Assembly: GCA_030247855.1 (NCBI GenBank)
Contig: JAPDRN010000035.1
Span: forward strand, 218,215-282,214
Reading direction: 5' to 3'
Origin: Knufia peltigerae
Taxonomy: Eukaryota > Ascomycota > Eurotiomycetes > Chaetothyriales > Trichomeriaceae
DNA: 64,000 nucleotides
Shown here: positions 33,790 through 44,772 of the stretch, one piece after another
Position numbering within the stretch: the first letter of the stretch is position 1
Layout of the letters: every line of letters starts with the position of its first letter
Position numbers and translations under genes: made by a program
The notes under the pieces: model-generated
What the model was told of the DNA's origin: nothing
The model's input: the letters and a program-made list of their open reading frames with translations, nothing else
Database searches by the model: none

Positions 33790-36248
33790 TTAGGAATCTA
33801 TACACGACTTTGTCGTGACTTGGTTTTTAAATTCCAAACTCTGCTTCTCTTCCAGTGGCATCGTAGTCGTCGTGGCCTCTTTGACCATCTTCTTCTCCTT
33901 TGGTCTTCCCTTCCTATCGACCCTCTCATCTCTTGGATCAAAACCTCCATTTCCCCAGAGTGCCCACTCCGGCGTCTCCTTGCAATAATCCTCGGGGGCA
34001 AAATCGACACCGTCACCCAACAACTTGAAGAACTTGTCATAGTCAATAATAGTATTCCATTTCCCATCAATCAAAAATCTCTTGCTCGCAAGCAAGATGC
34101 AACAACTGTGAGCATGTTCTGCCGCGATGCCGTACTCGAGCCCTCGTTTCGCCAGAGCCCTGTCCAGAGCCTCAACGAACGCCACGACTTCCTCGTAGAA
34201 CGGGACATTCTGCATCGTCAAGCCTGCATTGGAGGAGGTTGAAGTTCCGCAATACGTAACTCCTAAAATACGTACACAACGTCAGCATTTGAGACACACA
34301 AAAAAATGTTCAATCGGTTACAGAGGTAGATGGTTGTTTTACCTTTAATTTCGACGAAGCAAGGGAGTCCTTTCTCGACCAGGTCAGCGTAGCCCTCTGC
34401 TTCGTCCTCGATGTTGAATCCTTTGACCAAGGTCAATCTGAAGACCGTGCGTTGAATGAATCGCTTCTCGCGTAGAATTTCAAGACAGGACTGGAACCGT
34501 TCCCAAAAGTCTCGATGAAGCGGTCGGTCGATCTTGCGGAGGCTGTCCTTGTTACTCGCGTCGATACTCACGTACAACTGCGTCACTCTCCTCAGATCGC
34601 GAAGTTGCTGTGGATGCTGAGCGTTGCACACGAGGAAACTCGAGATCTGTTCGCCGTGGAGTAGGCCCACAAACTCGTTGATGTGAGGGTAAAAGATGGG
34701 CTCGCCCACAAGACTCAAAGCACAGTGCCGAATGCGCATGGCTTCCTCGAACCGCTCGCTTCGGACGCCGGGGACACCACGCATCATCTTAATTTTCTTG
34801 TAATGACCCTCTTTCGCGCCGTCAAAGATCATCTGCGGATCATCCACCTGCCACCGCCAGGTCGTAGAAACAGGGTTGGTTCCGTGACGCCAGCAAAAGA
34901 CGCATTTATTGCTGCATGACAAGGACGGCGTTGTCTCCATGCAGAGATGCGAAGCGATGCCGTAGAAGGAATTTTTGTAACACGAGCCACGACCACGGAG
35001 TGCTGACTTGGTCCATCGGCAGATCTTGACGCCCGAGTGACTGCCGACAATGGTGTAGCCTTGTTTCGTAAGGGCCGTGTATGTGGGCGACTCCTTGGGC
35101 ACCATGGCTTTCAAAGGAGCGACCGCTGCCGGGGAGCTAGAATAGGTAGTGAAATCAACCGCCATTGTCGTTCCTTTACCACCTACGTCTTCCAAATCGG
35201 TGGTGTTCCTGAGTTTCCTCCTCTTGTTCCGCCCGGAATCAGGAAAATCGACGTCTTCCTGCATGTCTTCTTCATCTCTGTCGTCCTCATCTGCACTTTC
35301 TACGGCATCTCCACTGCCAGGAACGCCCTCGCCCAGCCCACCGGTGACACTGAGCTCCTGGAGTACATCACACACCCCGGCAGTCCAGTCTTGTAGTGTC
35401 TGTTCAATACTGCCTTTGACGTCTCCCAAACCCAGTGGATATGCTCTCTTACTCCCGGTCAGCTTGGACATCCACCTGTCGACTTCCACGGCTTGTGAAC
35501 AGAACCCAGCTTCTTCAGTAGGCCAACCATTCTTGTCGCCGATTCCAAAGACGGTGTATCCTGCAAGACTGGAGAGGGACGCAGTGTCTATGCGAAAGTC
35601 GTTGTGTGTCTCGTCGAGATGGTCGAGAAACGTGTTCAATATCGTGTCGATGTCATAGGATGGTAGGAGGAGGATGTAGAAGTATCGCACGTTCGTATCG
35701 GATTTGGGAGTCTTTGGTCCCGAGATGAAGTAGTCGTCGAGGTCCACGTACGAGAGATCGTGTAGCTGGGGTTTGAGGACTAGTGACTGCACGGTCGGCA
35801 GGCTCTCCAGCTTTGCAAGCACCGACCTCGAGAGACGTTCCGTCGTGCCGGTCAGTGAGGTATAAAAGACCAAGGGCTGTATGTGTAGAGGCTCATCGTG
35901 TGCTTGGGATCCTTTGCCGCCGCCTCTGGGGCTGGGTTTGCGACCAGTCACCACCTTCGGCGCAGAGTAACGAGGCTTTCGGTTCGTGCCCGCTGCAGGC
36001 TGAGGCCCGTTTTCGAGGGATGGGTTGCCATTTGTCGTCGGCAAAGGAATATTATGTTTCCCATCCAGCCAGTCCGAAGATGTGCGTGCTTGAGTCGTGC
36101 GAAGCCGCCTGCGGTATAGCCAAAAGAGAAGGCAAGACAACGCGACCGCCGAGTACACTGGGACTCTATAATCGTGCCATGAAGACAGCAGGCGATCCAA
36201 CCAGTCTGCCAGTATGACAGGCGTCGCTCCTCCTTCCCCCAAATCCAT
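33790..36248 (-). CDS. tyw1: tRNA wybutosine-synthesising enzyme TYW1 (4-demethylwyosine synthase), 2 exons
   Basis: Radical-SAM flavoprotein that builds the tricyclic base of wybutosine at position 37 of tRNA-Phe, using N1-methylguanosine and pyruvate. About 792 residues from exons 36248-34343 and 34262-33790. Seen: a membrane helix near residues 28-46 (VYSAVALSCLLFWLYRRR), so likely ER-anchored; a flavodoxin-like domain about 135-310 (VFYTSLTGTTERLS, YTVFGIGDKNGW); an acidic linker; then the radical-SAM half with the CX3CX2C iron-sulphur motif at about 445, 449 and 452 (SCSNKCVFCWRHG), MMRGVPGV, LSLVGEPIFYPHI, VTQLYVSIDAS, FRLTLVKGFN, and CFVEIKGVTYCG. The second exon supplies the TYW1 C-terminal block (LTMQNVPFYEEVVAFVEAL, PEWALWGNGGFDPRD). 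ATG chosen at MDLGEGG; no ATG is found upstream in frame. Confidence 0.96.
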
Positions 36249-36738
36249 TGTCTTATCGGTTGCAGGACTATTCGAGACCTCAAAAAATTGTTTCTTAGAA
36301 TGCGCGGGGTGCGTGCGGGCATTAATGTGTCGCACGCCGCTCGGCGTTGGAGGGTCCTTGACCGGCCCGCAATTGGTGTTCAAAGATACTAGGTACTAGA
36401 GAAATACAAACTCCCTTTGTACCACGGTACTTCTGATTGTATTGAAGAAAAGATACCTATGTAGGCACCCCAAAAACATTCCCCGGATCATGGCAAGAAT
36501 ACTTCTACGTATGGGAGAGGCATTGGCCATGACCTGAACCAGTTTTGAGAGACTGTGAGCATAAGGGTTATATATCTCAGTCGTTATTTCAGTCGTTACC
36601 TGGTACTTATTCTTGGTTGCAAACGCTAATCAAAAGGTTCATATACAAACAGCCACCCTACTGGTCCTGATGTTGTCTGTAGCACACGTCCGCAACGCCT
36701 TATCAGCCCCCAAGCGCGAGCGAGGGCATTCTTTGGTT
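36249..36738. other. Intergenic region between hydrolase 3' end and TYW1 5' end
   Basis: 490 bp holding the TYW1 promoter and the hydrolase terminator. Nothing else seen. Confidence 0.4.
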
Positions 36739-37853
36739 TCAATTGGCAAAGGCTTGGATCAGGGCATCGCACGTAAGAGCTATTGCTCGTCTGCCTGCCT
36801 CGAGTACGGCGTCCATGGCGAGGAAAGGATGCGGCATCCCTTGCATGAGCGTCAAATCCACGGGGACCCCATTCTTACGCAACTTCTTTGCGTACTCCTC
36901 ACCTTCGTGACGAAGAATATCGACTTCACCGATAATGACATTCGCAGGTGGTAGTCTTTGGAAGATGGAGTCTGGTGCCAGCAGCGGCGAAGCCTCCCTG
37001 TGCGACCAGGTAGTAGGATCCGGCAAGTAATGGTTGCGATACCAGAGCATCTTCTTCGCGGGGAGCGCCGCCGTGTACTCAAATGTCTTCCAGGTTGGAT
37101 TGGAGCACGGCAGAGCAGTATTGTCCGTGACGGGAACGATCAAGAACTGATGTCGAAGGGTTACGCATCCTTCAATCGAAGCATTTTGGACGACAACTGC
37201 GGCAATGTTTGAACCTGCAGAGCTTCCCCCGATAGCAATCTTGCCAGGATCAAGGCCGAGTATGCTCTTCCCATATGATGTAGCCCAAAGGAATGCTTCC
37301 CATGAATCGTGGATCGCCGCTGGCCAGGGTGCTTCAGGAGCGAGCCTATTTCAAAGTCACAGTCAGCAGAGCAAACAGCGCAACAATGACTATGTGAAGG
37401 CCATGGAACATGGAGGGGCACAGCAAGGAAGTCGGGATCTGCTGACCTGTAGTCTGTCGTGATCACAACTGCCCTGGTTCGATTGCAAATATGGGTGCAG
37501 ATATTGTTTTCAGAGTCGAGGTCACCAAAAACCCAGCCTCCGCCGTGATAATACAGGACTACTGGCCACCCGCAATTGGGAGGTTGTCCCTGGGGGATGA
37601 AGCATCGAATCGCTATGTCGGGGCCGTTGGTTTCTTGTCGAGAAATCCTCCTGTCGAGGATCTCGCCAACGGGCAAAGGGTCGCCGTTGCAGGGAATATT
37701 GTTTCCCTTTGCCCTCGAGACAGACAGTGGGAGAAAGTGGGCGGGGTGCTGATTCAAGAGGTGTTTGTTGTAGAAGGCCACATAGTCCGGATGCAGGCGG
37801 TCTCTGACACTTGGGTGCAGTGGGTAGCATGGAGCCTGTATCTGGGCTACCAT
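36739..37853 (-). CDS. Alpha/beta hydrolase, hormone-sensitive-lipase family, 2 exons
   Basis: Serine esterase/lipase-type enzyme of about 337 residues, no signal peptide. Exons 37853-37447 and 37345-36739; the splice restores TDYRLAPEAPWPAA, a hallmark of the family. Seen: oxyanion-hole motif YYHGGGWVFGDLDSE near residue 107; nucleophile elbow GGSSAGSN (GxSAG) near 188; acid residue in VDILRHEGEEYA; catalytic His in GMPHPFLAM. Substrate unknown; family members cleave acyl esters, carbamates and lactones. One could imagine a role after Baeyer-Villiger oxidation, but the BVMO gene is 29 kb away, so this is only a thought. ATG is the first Met of MVAQIQAPCYP; an upstream in-frame GTG is ignored. 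Confidence 0.9.
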
Positions 37854-39783
37854 GGCGATGTGTCCAGACGGATTGGGCCTCACGGCAAAGGTCGAGCAGA
37901 ATAGTTCTTCAGCATTCAACACTTGTCCGAAAGCTCACTCGGGCGGTAGAGGGCAAGGGCAGACCAAGAGGAGATAAAAGGCTTGTGAATGGCGAAGGTC
38001 AGGGTCGAGACCGAGCTAACCGTGGAATACAGCACTCGTATTGCTTGGGAAGCGGTTCCATCACAGTGCTGGTAGGATAAAGTGTTGGAAATATTGAGTG
38101 GTCAAGTCAATGGCCAGTGGTTGGATACAATTGGACGCAGAGTGGTACTTCAGCACAACGTCAGGATGGATTCTTGTGACCTCAGTACCCTGCACTATCA
38201 CCAGCCCATGTCTGTTGGCGTTTCTCCGTAATATGTACTGTGCGACCCACGACTTCTGGTTTTGAGATGGATTTTACCCCCTTTGAGTGCGAATCGCACG
38301 CGGGATGCTGCATCACGCTATGGATGCAATCGCAGAGCTCGTCCTTGTCCATAGCCCCCATGGCCCCTTTGGAAGTACCGAAAGTACCCGGGTCAACGGT
38401 GTGTGTAACGTACCTCTACAGTGCGTCAATCCCAGTGGCACAAAGGGTCATCGGGTCGACTGGGCAGAGAGAGAGCGCGAGAGGGACTTCCAAGACTCGC
38501 GCGGGTCAAGGAGGAACCGAGACCACAGAGAAGCCGCTGCAAGAGCTCGTTCAGACTCTAAGCGAGACCAGGCCGAATAAAAGGCCCTGTTTGCAGCATG
38601 GTCTTTCAGTCATTCGAGATCGGTATTGGTAGACTCGCTATAACCACCTCAGCGGGAGGAGCTACTGCAGGAAAAGAAGATGCGCCCATTGGCGGTGCTA
38701 AATGCCAGATGGGCGTTCCAGACCTGCTGAGGTGTTGATTCACCATCCGCCGGCCTGCATCAAACCCAGGCTGCCCAGCGTTGATCACACTTGTCGCAGC
38801 CAGGGGGGATGTTCTCGCCGCGCTCTGCGATACGACATTGAGCATGGGGATCGGGGGGGTGTTGGGTTGTCCTTGTGATTTCCCCATCCAAAGTCACTCT
38901 AAGTCCTGTAAATCTCGTTACGTACAATCATCAGACGACGTAGATAATATCTTGCTCGACACCACGCTTGTTAGGTACAATCCTTGCTCGTATTGACAAC
39001 TACGAGTATCCGGATACTCCCTTTCCCCTCATTCGCAAGACGATACGACACCATACTGCTTAGCCTGCGGCCCGGCCAGTGGTGTCAAGTCAAGCATCCA
39101 GGTACAATAGTTACGGAGTAGCAACGGAACCATCTTCGCAGGTGTCTCGCATCTGGCATCTGGCAGCCAGTGCGCCGCAGTCTTTCCCGGTACCGAACAA
39201 ACTTCGGCCCGAAACGAGAGACGCCAAATGGTGTGCGTATTGTAGAACATACGGATATGGTGGGTACATGATAAGGCATCAACAAGTCTCACCGTCACCC
39301 CCAAGGTGCAACCCACGGCGAGAGATATCGAGTATGTAACCGGAAACCCTCTGGGTCTGAACTCAATGGCCGGAGATGCTCCCCCAGCTTACTTCGTCAA
39401 GGGACAGCGTCTGGACTGTGGGATGGCGACCGCTTCTCCCTCTGCAATGAACCTCTGGTGTTGCCTCCCTTTCTTTTGCTCCCTAAGCTAGTGGCGTCGC
39501 TTCCCGTAGAGTACACGACAATAGCCATGGAGACGAGATTTCAGGGCCCCACGATAGCTTTCTCGTGCCGGACAGTACCACCAAGTACTTGCGATCGACC
39601 CCGAGCATGCCCTACAGAGCAACCGCATTCAGGGAGACTACGGAGTACTTCAAAAATCTACGGAAAGCTTCTCCCACCTTGCCCTCTCTGTGCTCCCACC
39701 TACAGTACTCTGTGTTCGCCCAAGCTATCCATTTGACCGACATTCACAACTGTCCGACCTTCAGCCACCTCACCTCTTTGTCC
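37854..39783. other. Long intergenic region with no supported gene
   Basis: 1,930 bp. Two TACGGAGTA words lie at 39112-39120 and 39639-39647. Several frames of 80-130 codons exist but none looks like protein. No repeat unit or RNA gene recognised. Confidence 0.4.
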
Positions 39784-41518
39784 TCACCGCTCGATCATGC
39801 CGGCATTCGATATCCGGCAGGCCCCATTACTTGACCTAGTGGGCGAAGGCGTCCGTAGTCTGACATTGTCCACCAGGCTAAAGCTAACGTTCTTCTTGAC
39901 CTTCTCGCGCATTGCATGCGCCGCTTTGGAGAGACCACCGTGCAGGTGTCCTAACGGTCCCATTTTGGCGGATCCGATTGAGCTAGCAACTTCGGTATCG
40001 GCATTCGTATCAATCACGACAGGACAACTGCTAGAGCTGCTGGATTGGGCTAATGAGGCAGACGTCGTCTGGTAGATATGCGAATTGCCACCAATTCCCG
40101 AGGTTGAAAGGACAGCTGGCAATCCAACCTCATGATGTGATGCACATTTCTCTCTGATCTTGTCCTCTTCAGAATTTGTTTCCGAAAGTCCTCCTAGATG
40201 ATCTGCATGCTTGCTACCCTTGACCGTAGGAGGCGGTGCGGCAGCCAGACCAGGGTTCCCGAAGACTGATCCCCGATTGTCTTCTTTTATGACAGCAAAG
40301 CCGACTGTTTTCGATATCACCGATCCGATTCTTGTCCTCTGAGCTTGGGTGGCGTCATTCGTTCGAGAAGTGTTAACCATTGACAGAATATCTGATAGAG
40401 GGGAGAGATCGTCCTTCAAGTGGCCGTCGGAGGAGGAGGACCATCGCTCCGGATGAATATGCTCATAAACTGGATTGCTACTACGTCGCAATACCGAGGT
40501 GGACGAATTTGAGCTTCGAGGCCATACTTCCGATGCATCAGTCTCATATCCCCGTCTTCGGGACTGCGATGATGAAGTTGAGGAGACATCCTCTCCAACA
40601 ACGATTCTTGTGCTTCATGGCTCCTGTTGATCGGGCAGAGTGCGAATATCAGAAGCTTCGAATTCTGGAATTACTTCCTTCGCATTGTGCGACTCGCAAC
40701 GTGAATCTGGACGGGCATCTAGCTTTGTACCTTCCACGACTTCGTACTTCGGGACTCGATTTGGTTTCGGCCCCCGAACAGTATATTCGATGTTTGTATT
40801 ATTGAACAATCTTTCTCTCGGTCGCCATTCCAAGGGAATTCGAGGAACCCCAGGACTTAACATATCGGGTTTTGACGTGTTGTACTAGGTCAGCATGAGA
40901 CTTATCTTCATTCACGTTGGAATTGTCATGGATCTTCCTCTCTGAAGCAAAACTCCCTTTCGGATTGGTGTTCCCCATTACACAAGGAGAAAGCCTAGTG
41001 CTAATTGCATGGTCGTGTGCGTGCTTTCGCTCACCAGGATGATTTGCAACGGTTTGGTCTTGGGTGAGTGGTTCTCCTTCGAGAACGTCGTATCCTCCCT
41101 CGTTCTTGTTTGGTGATCGAGTATGGTTCATTCTAGTGACAGCAGTATTGTCGAGCTGAGAAATTCCACTCTCTGGATAGCCTTTGCCATGATGTCTCAT
41201 CCCATTGACAACAGGCATTGCGGGAATCCTTGGTTCTAGCCCATCGTTCCGATTGTGATGCACATGTTCCGAGGTCGCTTCAAGCGCGTTCGAGGTGTAC
41301 GCAAAAGGCAGGCCTGTCGAATAGGTCTTTCGACACGCCATGGCGACTTCAGCGCAAACTGTGGAAGTTATCTGTGGAGTGGTTGTTTGTTTATTGAAGA
41401 TCAGAACAGCCTTGCGTGACTGAAACAAGGGCGGTATGGTACCTGTCATGGAACCCTGCCATATTCGACTCTCCGTACCAGATGAGATCTGTGATTGTCC
41501 TCCATGCGAGTGACGCAT
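39784..41518 (-). CDS. Hypothetical disordered protein, probable 3-exon gene
   Basis: Not recognised. The best model has exons 41518-40982, 40884-40675 and 40563-39784, giving about 508 residues. Intron 1 (97 nt, GTAATG...CTAG) is phase 0. Intron 2 (111 nt, GTAATT...CAG) is also phase 0 and would remove an in-frame TGA at 40615-40617; without it the reading frame is open on both sides of that TGA for 89 and 276 codons, and the downstream part has no ATG near its start. The product is rich in S, T, N, H and charged residues, without membrane segments; the C-terminal KKNVSFSLVDNVRLRTPSPTR looks like a short conserved-type motif with a TP-SP phosphosite. Alternatives are a truncated 268-residue protein or a pseudogene. 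Confidence 0.5.
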
Positions 41519-42017
41519 GTTGGACCTTTATTAGGTAAATCACCTTCCTGATGTAAACAACGGTTCATAAGCTTTGACGGTGTATTTCCAGCAGACGTTC
41601 CAGGCTGTGGTTGGCACCGGAGAGTCGGTAGAACCTATACTCCAGGGGCTTCAGCCTCCACCATGTATCCCTGGACGAACCCACCACACTGGTTCGGGGC
41701 ACCACACGGAGCAATTCCTACCTACGGAAGCATGACGCGAACGCGAGTCCATTTGTCACTTCGGAATCTGTTGCAAAGACAATCACCAAGTCGTCTTATT
41801 TGCACATTTCCAAGGCACCGAAGGAAGTCAAGTAACTGACTGTGTTACATGTACGTTCTCAAACCGGAAGTCCCTTTGACGGAAAGAATGTGGTATATTA
41901 TAGAAATCTCTATTCACTTACCCCACCTCCTCTGGGAGGATTCTTGACGAGATTTATTTAGAAGCCGTCGACCCAGCGAATCGCAAAACCGACTTCAACC
42001 AGAAAATCGGCAGTGGG
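41519..42017. other. Intergenic region
   Basis: 499 bp between the permease stop and the hypothetical gene's ATG; must carry the latter's promoter. Nothing distinctive. Confidence 0.4.
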
Positions 42018-43814
42018 TCATGCCGCAATACCATCGGACTCAGGAGGACCCGTATAGACCTTACGGGCGTGGACTGCATACCAGAACGCTGCGATCGCGA
42101 GGAATCCAACCAGTACAACACTGGCATAATTCATGGTCACTTCCGTCACAGGTAGTGCTGTAGGCATGCTGAACAAGACCAGCTCGAACGTGATCCAACA
42201 GAGAGCCACGCAATTAACGATCGGCCCAATGATAGGACCACAATTCCAACGGGCAGTCGATACTTCACGTCGGCGATGCAAGAGGCTGATCGCAATTGGA
42301 ATCGCATATGAAAGCGCCAATGCGATCACTCCTACCGACACAAAGGCCGTGAAGGCCGACGAGGAACCCAGATAGATCAACCCGAGCAGCATCTGTACCA
42401 CCGTGGTGAGGACGAGAGCGTTGAACGGCACGCCAAGTCTGTCATTCACCTTCGCCCATACCCGAGACAAGGGAATAGCATCATCTCGGGCGAATGCCCA
42501 TGTGCAGCGTGATGCGGCGACCGTGATGCTGATGCTGCAGAAAAGAGTGATGACCAAGACAAGGAAAATGAGGCCTAGACCGCCTCCAGGCGTTCCCATA
42601 ACGCGGAAGAAGATATACGGCAGCGCTTGTCCGTAGGGCGAGGCGATGATCTCCTCCAAAGGTGGCAGGGTAAAGCAGATTGGCAGGATGAAGAACAGAC
42701 CTGCGAAACCTCCCACAGGTACGCAGAGACTGATGGCCTTCGGCACCTTGACTGCCGGATTGGAACATTCTTCAGCCATTGCGGAAATCATCCCAATAGC
42801 AGAGAAGGTGTAAGCGGCCGGCAGAAGACCAATGAAAAACGTGAAGCCTCCCCAACCGGAGAAAGACTGATCGTAGTGGCCCAAGGCATAACTAGCACTG
42901 TGTCGACCTGCATCCGCCTTCACCGAGAGCGCGATCAGGATGACAATGATGCTAAGAGCTGTCCAGCCAGCGCAAACAGTGTCCACCATGGGCAATATTC
43001 TGTTCATAGTCGAACAGATGACCAGGGTTATTAAACACATGGCGTAGAAGATCAACAGCAGCTGCCAGTCCTTTGCCACCCAGTCTGGATGGTACATTGC
43101 CACAGTGCCAGCGATGAGAGAGGCGAACCCGAAATTGACAGAAAGTGTGATGGTCCCTAAGGTGGTACGGAGCAGAATCAGTAACATATACCATAGGCTT
43201 TCGAGTATGCAGTATTTCGCCACATGGCTACAGTTCGTCCCTGGAACCAATGCGGAGATCGGAGAGCCCGCAGTGCCTTTATGGTCGTGACGCCGCATGT
43301 TGAACAAGGACACTTACAGTTGCCAATCAACCATGTCCAACCTGTCAGGAAAGAGAGTGCAGTCTTTCCCTTCGTAGCGACTTGGTACGACCAGTAGTAC
43401 GGTCCGGCTGACGTGGGGTCTATAGCAACCGTCAGCATTTATCTCAGTGCAACCAGGCCTCTGTTACACAGTTGATGATTTGAGGGACAACTCACATTTT
43501 GAGGCCAATTCGCCCAAGGACAACGCAATGCACTCGTCAAGTATCAAGATAACAATCCATCCCACGAATATCGAGAGAGGTCCACCTCCATAGATGGCGC
43601 TAATGAGAGGTGCACCCTCGCCGTAGGGGATGGCAGCAATGGCAAGCGATTGAAAAAGTAGGGTCAACATAGATCGATTCCGGCTCAATTCTGGCTTGTA
43701 ACCCAGTTCGGTGATGACTTGAATATCCTCTGCAGTGCCTGCTCGGAGAGAACCTCGTCGGCCGTCCTCCACAGGCACCTCGTTTGAAAGTCGTTTTTCC
43801 GCGTCGACAACCAT
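42018..43814 (-). CDS. Amino acid/amine permease (GABA/choline-type, APC superfamily), 3 exons
   Basis: Plasma-membrane permease of the fungal amino acid/choline transporter family, about 519 residues. Exons 43814-43496, 43419-43318 and 43156-42018; splicing restores ASKYPTSAGPYYWSYQ and LIGNWTITLSVNFG, both typical. Also seen: cytosolic start with ELGYKPELSRNRSMLTLLF, first helix FQSLAIAAIPYGEGAP, LDECIALSLGELA, FIGLLPAAYTFSAIGMISAMAEEC, AVKVPKAI, AASRCTWAFARDDAIPLS, and about twelve hydrophobic segments with a short C-terminus. The family includes GABA, choline and polyamine permeases; the exact substrate is not decided. The 958-bp 5' region, shared with an ammonium transporter, is rich in GATA-factor motifs, consistent with nitrogen-source control. 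Confidence 0.93.
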
Positions 43815-44772
43815 GTTTGCTGAATATCTCAAAGATATGGGGGTTTGTGAGAAGGTAGCCGCAGTTGTCGAGGGACCTCGAGGGCAGATGGAGGAGATCA
43901 AGTATCCCCTGGCGAACAGGAGGGAGCTTGGCCATTCTCAGCAAACAGTCGTGATAGGTCTCCGCGTGTCTTGATGAAGCTTGAGCAACCTTGATGTGGC
44001 TGATCAGACACGGGGTGGGCCTAAAAGAAAGAGAAGTCCACTGCGAGCAAAGTCGAGGGCATATCGTTGCAGTGACTGCAATGCCCGCCACGGGATCGCA
44101 CAAACAACTGCCATGGGTGATATTTTTCCCTATTATAGACTAGTTTGATTGAGCATCAGGCCAGCACCAAGCAATAAAGAGTTAGTGCTATCTGTCGGCT
44201 CGTGAGGGTTATCATCAACCAATTGTCATGGGTCCTTCGTCGTGGAGGCGCAGTTCCTCCAGTAGTAATAAAGGCGGTGGTACTCCGTAAAGGTGTGCCG
44301 GTAATAGCTTTGGCTTTGATGGTGGATCATGGCATTGATTGTATTCCGGGGGAGGGGTCAGCTTTCTGGTTAAGTTCATCTCCACCTTCACACTGGCTCA
44401 CTCGACCAGGTGTTGACGAATACCCATGTGTCACTGCACGCAGGTACCCCGAAACCAGAGGCTTGGTATACGAAGGCCTATCTACATGCCATAATGGGCA
44501 TGGTGCAGTGCAGTGGCCCGGGTGTGCGAGATCTGCCATGCGTTTGACCACTGCTATCAGCCCCTCTAGCCAATCATGGCAATGCGATAGGCCAACTCGT
44601 CATCCCCGGCCCAAAGATCGAGATATGGTAGTCCTTGAATTGGCTGGGAGTGATAAGACAGATAGCTGATACCAGAGCCTTGCGATACATGCAATATAAC
44701 GTGCTACTTCCAAAAAGTCAAACGAGCAGGAATCCTCAGCATTCACGACTTCACGGTGGCTCGCTCTGCACC
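43815..44772. promoter_or_regulatory. Divergent permease / ammonium-transporter promoter with GATA-site cluster
   Basis: Eight HGATAR motifs on either strand: 43952-43957, 44188-44193, 44209-44214, 44478-44483, 44554-44559, 44585-44590, 44651-44656 and 44660-44665. About three are expected by chance in this length at equal base use. AreA/Nit2-type GATA factors activate nitrogen uptake genes through such sites. A TACTCCGTA word is at 44281-44289. Confidence 0.55.

Noticed and set aside
37854..39783. Possible degenerate transposon in the longest gene-free stretch
   Set aside because: No terminal repeats, no transposase or RT fragments, and no obvious C-to-T mutation skew seen.
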